This document shows positions 1-6,369 of a DNA stretch of 10,614 bases, piece by piece. Source of the DNA: Deltaproteobacteria bacterium (lineage in GTDB: Bacteria > Myxococcota_A > UBA796 > UBA2385); contig CANHON010000140.1 of the NCBI GenBank assembly GCA_947462115.1, positions 1-10,614 of the forward strand, in the 5' to 3' direction. The notes below the pieces were generated by a model, which saw only the letters and a program-made list of their open reading frames with translations, was not told the DNA's origin and ran no database searches. The position numbers were made by a program, and so were the translations under genes. Within the stretch, counting starts at the first letter, position 1. Each line of letters begins with the position of its first letter.

Positions 1-1
1 G

Positions 2-274
2 GCCCCCGGCCGCCCGGCCCTCACCGTCGATCTGGGCCAAAATGGCCTCTACCTCGATGGTTGGCGGGTGGGCGCCGCCGCCGCCGCGCTGGAGGGGGGC
101 GGCGGCCGGGTCGAGCCGCTCTACGCCGCCCTGCTGCGCGCCCCGAAGGGCCCGCTGCGCCTGCGGGTGGACGCCCGGGTGCCCTTCGCCGCCCTCGACC
201 GCCTGCTGCTCACCGCCCGCGAGGCCGGCTACGCCGAGGTCGAGCTCGTCGCCACCAAGGCGAGCAGCCTATAA
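2..274 (+). CDS. ExbD/TolR-like protein, C-terminal part (5' end outside window)
   Basis: The open frame enters from the left edge and stops at TAA 272-274, leaving about 90 residues. The visible part looks like the periplasmic domain of ExbD/TolR proteins. It has a short 'valued option' stretch (LTVDLGQNGLYLDG), then a segment after 'GPLRLRVDARVPFAALDRLL' that continues as TAREAGYAEVELVA, matching the family pattern of 'x-V-x-x-D-x-x-x-P-[YF]-x-x-[VL]-x-x-[VL]-x-x-x-[AG]-x-x-A-G-[FY]'. ExbD/TolR proteins work with ExbB/TolQ in the inner membrane and couple proton flow to outer-membrane transport or cell-envelope work. The expected N-terminal membrane helix with its proton-carrying Asp lies outside the window, so activity cannot be judged. 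An in-frame ATG at 68 exists but sits in the middle of the conserved domain and is not the start. The family call rests on this short similarity only. Confidence 0.6.
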   Translation, partial: APGRPALTVDLGQNGLYLDGWRVGAAAAALEGGGGRVEPLYAALLRAPKGPLRLRVDARVPFAALDRLLLTAREAGYAEVELVATKASSL

Positions 275-305
275 CACCCTTGTTTCAGTCGTTTATCGAC
301 ACCGC

Positions 306-1232
306 TCAGCGCGGGGGCCGCCGAACAAACTCCAGGCAGCGCGCCCGGAGATCGGCCCGCTCGGCCTCCCCGCACAGGGCCACCGCGGCCTCCGGCTCAA
401 AGCGGCGCAGGTTGTAGGCCACGCCGAGCAGACACGAGTCGCGCTCGGGGCCCGCCTCCCCGCAGCGCTGGGCGAAGGCCCGACCGGCGGACTCCGCCGC
501 GCCCCAGCCGAGGCCGTGGATGCAGTTCTCCCGGTAGAGCCCGTCGGGTCCCCGCGGGACCCGGGCGCAGGCCGCAAAAGCCCGATCCACGTCCACCCGC
601 GCCAGGTACTTGCCGAGCCCATGCCAGCAGCTTTTGCGGGTGAGCAGATCGCCCTCCTCGGCCGCGCAGTGCGACAGGGCGAGATCGATGTCCACCACCG
701 CGATCTCACCGTTGACGTCGTGCCGGCAGAAGTCGCGGAAGCGGCCCGCCCCGTCGCAGCGCACAAAAGCCGCCCGCGGATCGACCGGACGCTCTCGCAG
801 CGCGAGGCCGAACACACACTGGTCGGCCCAGCGCCCCGGCTCCATGTCCGCGCAGACCGCCGCGGCGCCCGCCAGATCGGTGGCGGCCCGCAGATCGGCC
901 ACGTCCGACAAGCACTCCTGGCGGGGCTCTCCGGCCGGCAGCTCGGCGCAGGCGAGCAGGGCGCCCTCGAGGTCCTCCGGCGCCCGCTGCTGGGCCAAGA
1001 CCTTGAAACAATAGCCCCTGAGCTCGGCCGGGCGGCTGCGGCAGTCGGCCTCGGAGTAGCGCGCCCCCTCGCCCACCGCCGCGGAGGCCGCGCCCTCGGG
1101 CTTGGGCGGCAGGGCGACCACCCGCGCCGGGGCCGCCGCCGCCGCCGCTTCGGGGCGGGCGTCCCGGGCCGGCGCGCCGCGGCTCAGGCCGAGCACCACC
1201 GCGAAAACAGCCGCCCACACGCCATAGAACAC
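306..1232 (-). CDS. Exported Cys-pair repeat protein of unknown function (16 regularly spaced cysteines)
   Basis: I do not recognise this gene as a named family. It encodes 308 residues. Residues 3-17 form a hydrophobic segment (signal peptide or membrane anchor), followed by an Ala/Pro-rich linker (about 20-58) and a body of about 240 residues. All 16 cysteines lie in the body at 64, 75, 95, 107, 127, 139, 159, 169, 189, 202, 222, 237, 257, 267, 287 and 299. They form eight pairs (C-x9 to x14-C). The second Cys of each pair is exactly 20 residues from the first Cys of the next, in all seven cases. Within the 20-residue spacer, position 4 is always Leu or Val, and Ala is common at position 16. 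This suggests helical hairpin repeats held by disulfides outside the cytoplasm. The start is GTG (1232-1230): upstream in-frame there is a stop and no ATG, GTG or TTG. No convincing Shine-Dalgarno site is visible. The lack of basic residues before the hydrophobic core is unusual. The gene converges on the ExbD-like gene (31-bp gap) and diverges from the DUF547 lipoprotein gene. Confidence 0.75.
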   Translation of the reverse strand: MFYGVWAAVFAVVLGLSRGAPARDARPEAAAAAAPARVVALPPKPEGAASAAVGEGARYSEADCRSRPAELRGYCFKVLAQQRAPEDLEGALLACAELPAGEPRQECLSDVADLRAATDLAGAAAVCADMEPGRWADQCVFGLALRERPVDPRAAFVRCDGAGRFRDFCRHDVNGEIAVVDIDLALSHCAAEEGDLLTRKSCWHGLGKYLARVDVDRAFAACARVPRGPDGLYRENCIHGLGWGAAESAGRAFAQRCGEAGPERDSCLLGVAYNLRRFEPEAAVALCGEAERADLRARCLEFVRRPPR

Positions 1233-1379
1233 CCCATCGTGCCGAAGCCGGGGGCGGAGGGCGGTGGCCGGGGCGGTCGCGGAGACGGGGGACAGGCGGG
1301 CACCTCGGGCGCGCAGGAGGAGCCCCGCCTATCCGCGCCGGGCCCCGCTCGCGGCGGTTAGCCCGCGCCCGGAGCACCG

Positions 1380-2333
1380 ATGTCCCGCCCCTGCGTCGCC
1401 CTGCGCCCCGCCGCCCTGCGCCCCGCCGCCTTCGCGCTCGCCTTCGCGGTCGCCTTCGCGGTCGTCGGGGCGGGCTGCGCCGAGCACGTGCGCGTGCCGG
1501 CCCAGGTCCCCGCGACCGACCCGAGCTCGGCCTGGGCCCGGGTGCTGGAGGGCGCGATCACGCCGGAGGGCCTCGACTACGCGGCCATTGACGCCGAGCG
1601 CGTCGTTCTGCACCAATACCTCGCGTGGGTGGGCGAGCACGGGCCAGGCCGCGACGATCTCCGCGAGGGCGACGAGGACCGCCGCGTCGCGTTCATGGCC
1701 AACGCCTACAACGCGTTCGTGATCAACGACGTGCTGCAGCTTCAGATCCAGGAGAGCGTGCAAGAGGTGGGCGGCGGGATCTGGGGCCTCCGCCCCGGCA
1801 GCTACTTCTTCGCCGGTCGAAAACACCGTATCGATGGCGATTGGCAGACCTTGTTCGTGCTGGAGCACCAAGACATCATCGGCCGCTACCAAGAGCCCTT
1901 GGTCCACATGGCCCTCAATTGCGCCAGCGTGGGCTGCCCGCCGGTTCGGTACTGGCGGCCGCGGGGTCTGCAGGGGCAGCTCCGCCGGTCGATGCGCGAC
2001 TGGCTCGCGGCCGGCGCCCTGCGCGAGACCGACGCCGGCTACGCCGTCTCCGAGCTGCTGTTCTGGTACGAGGACGACTTTGTGGCCGGCACCGGCGCCG
2101 ACAGCCTGTGTGACTACCTGTCGGACTTCACCGAGGGCGCGGCCCACACCTGGCTGCGCCGCCACCGCCGCCGCTGCACGCTGGAGCGCATCCCCTACGA
2201 CTGGTCGCTCAACGCCGCGCCGCCGGGCAGCTCGGCGGGCCGCGCGCCGCTGGTCGAGGCCCCCCTGCCGGAGGAGCCCCTGCCGGAGGACGCGGACATC
2301 GTCGAAGATGACGATGAGGACGGCCAGCTCTGA
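1380..2333 (+). CDS. DUF547-domain lipoprotein
   Basis: A 317-residue protein. Residues 1-32 look like a lipoprotein signal: Arg3, Arg9 and Arg14, a hydrophobic Ala/Phe/Val core, then VVGAG before Cys33. Gly at the -3 position makes the lipobox weak. The DUF547 family pattern is clear: FMANAYNAFVIND (105-117), MALNCASVGCPPVR (177-190, with Cys181 and Cys186), LFWYEDDF (227-234) and YDWSLN (273-278). The domain is common in bacterial envelope proteins but its biochemical role is not settled, so I give none. The tail (about 295-317) is strongly acidic, unusual for the family. ATG 1380 is supported by GGAG at 1371-1374, five bases upstream. The gene is divergent from the Cys-pair gene across 147 bp and is followed by a gap of 100 bp before lipA, so it is probably a separate transcription unit or the first gene of the operon. 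Confidence 0.85.
   Translation: MSRPCVALRPAALRPAAFALAFAVAFAVVGAGCAEHVRVPAQVPATDPSSAWARVLEGAITPEGLDYAAIDAERVVLHQYLAWVGEHGPGRDDLREGDEDRRVAFMANAYNAFVINDVLQLQIQESVQEVGGGIWGLRPGSYFFAGRKHRIDGDWQTLFVLEHQDIIGRYQEPLVHMALNCASVGCPPVRYWRPRGLQGQLRRSMRDWLAAGALRETDAGYAVSELLFWYEDDFVAGTGADSLCDYLSDFTEGAAHTWLRRHRRRCTLERIPYDWSLNAAPPGSSAGRAPLVEAPLPEEPLPEDADIVEDDDEDGQL
1398..1463 (+). repeat. Tandem micro-repeats inside the DUF547 signal-peptide coding region
   Basis: A 15-bp unit, gccctgcgccccgcc, occurs twice head to tail (1398-1412 and 1413-1427). It is followed directly by three 12-bp units, gccttcgcgctc, gccttcgcggtc and gccttcgcggtc (1428-1463). They encode ALRPA twice, then AFAL, AFAV, AFAV, so the hydrophobic core of the signal is built from duplicated codons. 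In-frame slippage is the likely origin (inference). Confidence 0.85.
2262..2290 (+). repeat. 15-bp tandem duplication in the acidic tail of the DUF547 gene
   Basis: The unit cccctgccggaggag (2262-2276) is followed by a second copy matching at 14 of 15 bases, the last base falling at 2291. It encodes PLPEE then PLPED. It lengthens the acidic tail in frame, and probably arose by slippage. Confidence 0.75.
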
Positions 2334-2394
2334 GCTTCGGCCGGGCCGGTGACCATCCCGAAACGTGGGCCCCGCGCGTCGCGGGCGCGGCGCG

Positions 2395-2410
2395 GCTGGG
2401 TTAGCCCGGC
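2395..2410 (+). other. Small hairpin just upstream of the lipA ribosome binding site
   Basis: GCTGGG (2395-2400), loop TTAG, CCCGGC (2405-2410) gives a 6-bp stem with one G-U pair. It ends 14 bases before the GGAGGT of lipA. No T-run follows, so it is not an intrinsic terminator. It could affect lipA translation, but short stems are frequent in DNA this GC-rich. Confidence 0.3.
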
Positions 2411-2424
2411 ATCCCCGGAAGCCT

Positions 2425-2430
2425 GGAGGT
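2425..2430 (+). promoter_or_regulatory. Ribosome binding site that decides the TTG start of lipA
   Basis: GGAGGT is a perfect Shine-Dalgarno core, three bases before TTG 2434. The spacing is short but this is the only good site in the region. It favours TTG 2434 over the upstream in-frame GTG at 2365, which has no comparable site. Confidence 0.65.
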
Positions 2431-2433
2431 CCC

Positions 2434-3498
2434 TTGACTGCCCCCGCCGCCCTCCCGCCCGTCGCCGCGCCCAGCGCCGCCGGCAAGCCGCGCTGGCTCA
2501 AGGTCAAGCTGCCCGGGGGTGAGCGATACACGGGGATCAAGGGGCGGGCCCGCGAGCTCAAGCTGTCCACGGTCTGCGAAGAGGCGCGCTGCCCCAACAT
2601 CGGCGAGTGCTGGGGTGCCGGCACCGCCACCTTCATGGTCATGGGCGACATCTGCACGCGGGGCTGCCGCTTCTGCGCGGTCACCACCCGCCGCAACGGC
2701 CGGCCCCTCGACCCCGACGAGCCCCGCAACTTGGCCGAGGCGATCCGCGAGCTCGACCTCGACTATGTGGTGGTCACCAGCGTGGACCGCGACGACCTGC
2801 CCGATCAAGGCGCGGACCACTTCGCGGCCTGCATCCGGGCGATCCGCGCGCACGCCCCCAAGACCAAGGTCGAGGTGCTCATCCCGGACTTCCGCGGCGA
2901 CCAGGGGCTGCTGGCCCAGGTGGTGGCCGCCCGCCCCGACGTGATCGCCCACAACATCGAGACCGTCGAGGCCCTGCAGGGCACCGTGCGCGACCCGCGG
3001 GCCGGCTACCAGCAGAGCCTCGACGTGCTGGAGGGCGTCAAGCGCCTCGACCCCACGATGTTCACCAAGTCGAGCATCATGGTCGGCCACGGCGAGAGCG
3101 AAGCCGAGCTGCACGAGACCATGGGCGATCTGCGGGCGGTCGGGGCCGACTTCCTCACGCTCGGCCAGTACCTCCAGCCCAGCCAGAGCCACCTGCCGGT
3201 GCGGGCCTACCACCCGCCCGAGTCCTTCAAGGCCTGGGAGCTGGCCGGCCTCGCGATGGGCTTCCGCTACGTGGCCAGCGGGCCGCTGGTCCGCAGCAGC
3301 TACAAGGCGGCCGAGTTCTTCATCCACCAGGCGCTGGTCGAGCGCGCCGGTGACCACGCCCAACACACCGCCACTGACGCTGTTCTGAACACGAGCCGGC
3401 TGCCGGTCCGCCCCACGCAGGCCGCCCCGCTGCCCGCGCTCGAGGCCGCCGCCGAGGGCCTGCAAGACATCGTCGCCTCTTTGGAGATCCGCCCGTGA
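2434..3498 (+). CDS. lipA: Lipoyl synthase (radical SAM)
   Basis: LipA inserts two sulfur atoms into the octanoyl chain on the lipoyl domain of E2 or GcvH proteins, making the lipoyl cofactor in the cytoplasm. With the TTG start the protein has 354 residues. The auxiliary 4Fe-4S cluster motif is C48-x4-C53-x5-C59. The radical SAM motif is C74-x3-C78-x2-C81. The C-terminal RSSY motif, whose Ser also binds the auxiliary cluster, is at 287-290. Other family blocks are CPNIGECW, VTSVDRDDLPD, HNIETV and MVGHGE. The usual length is about 290-320; here there is an Ala/Pro-rich N-terminal stretch of about 17 residues and a C-terminal tail of about 60 after RSSY. All key residues are present, so activity is expected. 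The stop overlaps the next start by four bases (GTGA at 3495), implying translational coupling to the E1-beta-like gene. The substrate is probably the E2 encoded two genes downstream (inference). No lipB or lplA is visible. Confidence 0.95.
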   Translation: MTAPAALPPVAAPSAAGKPRWLKVKLPGGERYTGIKGRARELKLSTVCEEARCPNIGECWGAGTATFMVMGDICTRGCRFCAVTTRRNGRPLDPDEPRNLAEAIRELDLDYVVVTSVDRDDLPDQGADHFAACIRAIRAHAPKTKVEVLIPDFRGDQGLLAQVVAARPDVIAHNIETVEALQGTVRDPRAGYQQSLDVLEGVKRLDPTMFTKSSIMVGHGESEAELHETMGDLRAVGADFLTLGQYLQPSQSHLPVRAYHPPESFKAWELAGLAMGFRYVASGPLVRSSYKAAEFFIHQALVERAGDHAQHTATDAVLNTSRLPVRPTQAAPLPALEAAAEGLQDIVASLEIRP

Positions 3499-4325
3499 AC
3501 GGTGCTGCCCCCCTCCGCGCGGCCCTCGACGCCGCCCTGCGCGCAGATCCCCGCGTGCACCTGCTCGGCGAGGCCCTTGAGCTGCGCCCCGCCACCCGCG
3601 GCCTCCGGGCCCAGCACCCCGGCCGGGTCCACCTGCTGCCCATGAGCGATCGGCTGCTGGTCGGCGTCGCCATCGGCATGGCCACGGCGGGCGCGCGGCC
3701 CATCGTCGAGCTGGCCGACGGGCACGCCCTCTGGGGCGCCCTCGCCGCGCTCGGCCAAGAGGCGGCCCCCCGCGGCCCCGAGCTGCGCGCGCCGGTCATC
3801 CTTCGGGTGCCCTGGGGCGAAGAGCCCCTGCCCCTCGCCGCGCTCTGCGCCATCCCCGGCCTCGCCGTCGCCGCCGCCTCTTGCGAAGAGGAGCTGCCCC
3901 TGCTGCTCGAGGCGGCCTTGGCCCACCCCGGCCCCACCGTGCTGCTCGAGCGCGCGGCCCTCCCGAGCCGCGGCCCGCTCTCGGCCCTGGGCCTGGGCGC
4001 CGCCCGCCTGCTGCGCGAGGGCGATCAGCTGAGCCTCATCGCCTTCGGGGACAGCGTGGAGGTCGCCATTTTGGCCGCCGAGGCCTTGGGCGCCGAGGGC
4101 GTGTCGGCCGCCGTGCTCGACCTGCGCAGCCTGCGCCCGCTGGACGCCGCCGCCCTGCAGCAGACCGTCCTGCGCACCGGCCGCCCGCTGCTGGTGGGCG
4201 CGCCCCGCGAGCTGCTGCTCGACGCCGCCCTGCTCGGCTTTGTGCGCTTGGAGAGCCCGCCGGCCACCGGCCCGGCCGCCCTCGCGCCCCTGCTCGCGGC
4301 CGCCCGCGAGAGCCTGTCCTTCTGA
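3495..4325 (+). CDS. Degenerate 2-oxoacid dehydrogenase E1-beta-like protein
   Basis: A 276-residue protein (E1-beta is usually about 325) with the order of an E1-beta: pyrimidine-binding-like domain (about 5-155), then transketolase C-terminal domain (about 165-276). Recognisable blocks are LLGEALEL (23-30), VGVAIGMATAGARPIVEL (56-73), IPGLAV (120-125), and the C-domain run from IAFGDSVEV (182-190) through AEGVSAAVLDLRSLRPLD (200-217) to TGRPLLVG. Key features are changed. The Glu that normally activates the thiamine aminopyrimidine (the 'SE' before the VG-x-x-IG block) is Asp52 in MSDRLLVG. The loop between PWG (106-108) and PGL (121-123) is about eight residues shorter than in typical E1-beta and lacks the HSxS segment. 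The end of the C-domain is also short. The frame is open throughout, so this is not simple decay. The GTG start overlaps the lipA stop; E2 follows after 59 bp. Most likely a pseudoenzyme or highly divergent subunit. Confidence 0.8.
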   Translation: MNGAAPLRAALDAALRADPRVHLLGEALELRPATRGLRAQHPGRVHLLPMSDRLLVGVAIGMATAGARPIVELADGHALWGALAALGQEAAPRGPELRAPVILRVPWGEEPLPLAALCAIPGLAVAAASCEEELPLLLEAALAHPGPTVLLERAALPSRGPLSALGLGAARLLREGDQLSLIAFGDSVEVAILAAEALGAEGVSAAVLDLRSLRPLDAAALQQTVLRTGRPLLVGAPRELLLDAALLGFVRLESPPATGPAALAPLLAAARESLSF

Positions 4326-4384
4326 GCTTCGCATCCTGATCGCCGCGGGCTGAAGCCCCCATCGCCACCCCTGAGGAGTCCCCC

Positions 4385-5677
4385 ATGTTCGTGTTCGAGC
4401 TGCCCGAGATCGGCGAAGGTGTCGTCGAGGGCGAGATCGTCCAGTGGCTCGTGCAAGAGGGCGCCGTCGTCAGCGTGGATGACCGCGTCTGCGAGATCAT
4501 GACCGACAAGGCGACGGTGGAGATCACCACGCCCCGCTCCGGCACCGTGCGGGCCATCTACGGCAAGCCCGGCGACGTGGTGAAGGTGCACGCCCCCTTG
4601 ATGGACATCGACGACGGCCTCGGCGCCCCCGCCGCCAAGCCGGCCCCGGTCGCCGCCCCGGCCGCAGCCCCGGTCGCCGCCCCGAAGGCCCCGGTCGCCG
4701 CAGCCCCGGTCGCCGCGCCCGCCCCGGTCGCAGCCCCGGTCGCAGCCGCCCCCGTCGCCCGGACGGCGCCGGCCCCCGACGAGCGCGCCAAGGCCACCCC
4801 GGCGGTGCGCTCCCACGCCCGCAGCCTCGAGGTGGACATCAACGCGGTGCCCGCCAGCGGCAAGGGCGGCCGGGTCACCCGCGAAGACATCGACGTGTAC
4901 GTCAATGACGTACCTATGGCCGCCGCGGCCCCGCTGCCCGTGGCGCCCCCGGCCCTGCCCTCGCCGGCCCCGAGCGCGGGCGACGAGCGCATCCGCATCA
5001 TCGGCCTGCGCCGCAAGATCTCCGAGAAGATGTGCGAGAGCTACCGGCGCATCCCCCACTTCACTTATGTGGACGAGGTGGACGCCACGGCCTTGGTCGC
5101 GCTGCGCGGCCAGCTCAAGGGCGCGGCCAGCGAGGCCGGCGTGAACCTCAGCTACCTGCCCTTCATCATGAAGGCCCTGGTGGCGGCCTTCCGGCGCTTC
5201 CCCACGGTCAACGCCGTGATGGACGAGGCGGCCCAAGAGCTGATCGTGCGCCGCGAGGTCAACATCGGCATCGCCACCGATACGCCCGCCGGCCTCTACG
5301 TGCCCGTCATCAAGAACGTCGAGCGCAAGAGCATCCTCCAGCTCGGCCGCGAGCTGGTCGAGCTCACCAACCGCACCCGCGAGGGCAAGGTCGGCATCGA
5401 AGAGCTGCAGGGCGGCACCTTCACGATCACCAGCGTGGGCAACATCGGCGGGCGCTTCGCCACCCCGATCATCAACGCCCCCGAGGTCGCCATCCTCGGC
5501 GTCAACCAGATCCACGACCGGCCGATGGTCATCGACGGGCAGATCGTGGCCCGCAAGATGATGTACCTGTCGCCGAGCTTCGACCACCGCGTCATCGACG
5601 GCGCGGTGGCGGCCCGCTTCGTGAGCGAGGTCAAGGCCTTGCTGGAGAGCCCAGAGCGGCTCTACCTGGAGATGTGA
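4385..5677 (+). CDS. 2-oxoacid dehydrogenase E2 component (lipoyl dihydrolipoamide acyltransferase)
   Basis: E2 forms the core of 2-oxoacid dehydrogenase complexes and passes an acyl group from its swinging lipoyl arm to CoA. The 430 residues hold one N-terminal lipoyl domain (about 1-78, lipoyl Lys42 in MTDKATVE), an Ala/Pro/Val linker (about 80-135), a peripheral subunit-binding domain (about 137-173, VRSHAR to GKGGRVTREDI) and the catalytic domain (about 200-430). The active-site motif DHRVIDG is intact (His401, Asp405). Phrases such as IPHFTYVDEVDATALVALR resemble branched-chain E2 (DBT/BkdB) more than classical PDH E2, so the substrate cannot be fixed. ATG 4385 has AGGAG at 4374-4378. 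All catalytic parts are present, in contrast with the two E1-like neighbours. LipA upstream would supply the lipoyl group, E3 downstream would reoxidise it. Confidence 0.93.
   Translation: MFVFELPEIGEGVVEGEIVQWLVQEGAVVSVDDRVCEIMTDKATVEITTPRSGTVRAIYGKPGDVVKVHAPLMDIDDGLGAPAAKPAPVAAPAAAPVAAPKAPVAAAPVAAPAPVAAPVAAAPVARTAPAPDERAKATPAVRSHARSLEVDINAVPASGKGGRVTREDIDVYVNDVPMAAAAPLPVAPPALPSPAPSAGDERIRIIGLRRKISEKMCESYRRIPHFTYVDEVDATALVALRGQLKGAASEAGVNLSYLPFIMKALVAAFRRFPTVNAVMDEAAQELIVRREVNIGIATDTPAGLYVPVIKNVERKSILQLGRELVELTNRTREGKVGIEELQGGTFTITSVGNIGGRFATPIINAPEVAILGVNQIHDRPMVIDGQIVARKMMYLSPSFDHRVIDGAVAARFVSEVKALLESPERLYLEM
4643..4743 (+). repeat. Repeated 11-mer coding the E2 interdomain linker
   Basis: GCCCCGGTCGC occurs exactly six times, at 4643, 4667, 4688, 4703, 4721 and 4733, always in the same frame, encoding A-P-V-A from residue 87 onward. 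Flexible Ala/Pro linkers are normal for E2, but the DNA-level identity points to recent duplication. Linker length may vary between strains. Confidence 0.9.
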
Positions 5678-5678
5678 G

Positions 5679-6290
5679 GTGAACGCACAGCAGCAGCTTT
5701 TGGCGGCCGAAGCCCAGCTTGGCGAGCGCCTGCGCGCCGCGGGCCCCACCGCCGGCGTGGCCGACCACCTGCCGCTGGGCCGCCTGCTCCCGGTGGTGGC
5801 CGGCGCCTTCACCGGCGCGGGCAAGGGCGACTGGGCCGCGGTGGGGCCCCGCGAGCGCATCGGCGCGGTGCTGCGCGGCTGCGGGGTCGAGCGCCTCGTC
5901 GATCCGATGGCCGGCGCCCAGCCCTACAAGCTGTCCCCGGTCAGCGCCGCCCCCGGCGCGCGCCTGCTGCAGGCGGTGGGCCTGGGCCTCGCCAGCGGCG
6001 GCCCGGTGCTGTGCATGATCGGCATGGCCGGCGCCGCCTCGGGCGAGCTGCATGAGGCCCTGAGCGTCGCGCAGCAAAATAACGTCAAGCTCATCATTGT
6101 CGTCACCGACCTCGCCCTGCCGCCCGAGGCCGGCGTCGCCCGCCAGACCGGCGCCGACCTGCTCGCCTTGGCGGCCGCCCACGGTGTTCGCGGCGCGGCG
6201 GTGGGCCCGACCGAGGCCGAGGTGCGCGAGGCGGTGTCCGCGGCCCGCGGCGCGACCGGCCCGAGCTTGCTGCTGGTGTCGGTGCCCTGA
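5679..6290 (+). CDS. Degenerate, shortened 2-oxoacid dehydrogenase E1-alpha-like protein
   Basis: A 203-residue protein; E1-alpha subunits are usually 320-400. The C-terminal half aligns by eye with the thiamine-diphosphate domain of E1-alpha: SAAPGARLLQAVGLGLASG (89-107), then IGMAGAASGELHEALSVA (114-131), then VKLIIVVTDLAL (136-147), then ARQTGADLLALAAAHGVRG, then a final GPSLLLVSVP. In active enzymes the first core is GDG-x-x-x-x-G-[DE]-x-x-E and about 29 residues later comes NN. Here GDG is G115-M116-A117 and the NN position is D144-L145, so both metal-binding side chains are gone. The protein stops where active E1-alpha continues with its His-bearing phosphorylation-loop region, and the following bases show no continuation in another frame. 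GTG 5679 begins one base after the E2 stop and has GGAG at 5668-5671. It is probably an E1-derived pseudoenzyme. It could instead be another TPP-domain relative. Confidence 0.72.
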   Translation: MNAQQQLLAAEAQLGERLRAAGPTAGVADHLPLGRLLPVVAGAFTGAGKGDWAAVGPRERIGAVLRGCGVERLVDPMAGAQPYKLSPVSAAPGARLLQAVGLGLASGGPVLCMIGMAGAASGELHEALSVAQQNNVKLIIVVTDLALPPEAGVARQTGADLLALAAAHGVRGAAVGPTEAEVREAVSAARGATGPSLLLVSVP

Positions 6291-6369
6291 GCCGGGGCCC
6301 GACCGAGCGGGGCGCGTCCGCCGCGCTCCGGAGAGAACCCGAACCTTCCTCATCAACGGTGGAGTGACC

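Noticed and set aside
1250..1291. Four G-runs that could form a G-quadruplex in the divergent spacer
   Set aside because: Loops of 4, 8 and 13 bases are longer than in a typical quadruplex, and G-runs are expected by chance at this GC content.
42..1361. A 439-residue plus-strand open frame overlapping the Cys-pair gene
   Set aside because: It is low-complexity Arg/Ala/Gly/Pro with no domain signal. The minus-strand frame has a signal segment and perfectly periodic cysteines, so it is the real gene.
2365..2433. An upstream GTG start giving a 377-residue LipA
   Set aside because: No Shine-Dalgarno site precedes it and the added residues are Arg/Gly/Pro-rich filler; GGAGGT before TTG 2434 is better.
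2401..3465. A 354-residue minus-strand open frame opposite lipA
   Set aside because: Antisense of a gene with all LipA motifs; no domain signal of its own.
4025..5860. A 611-residue minus-strand open frame opposite E2
   Set aside because: Antisense of a well-supported E2 gene; its Gly/Arg/Asp repeats mirror the E2 linker repeats.
6291..6369. A frameshifted remainder of E1-alpha after the stop at 6290
   Set aside because: No frame in this stretch reads like the missing E1-alpha C-terminal region, so the short length seems genuine rather than a frameshift.
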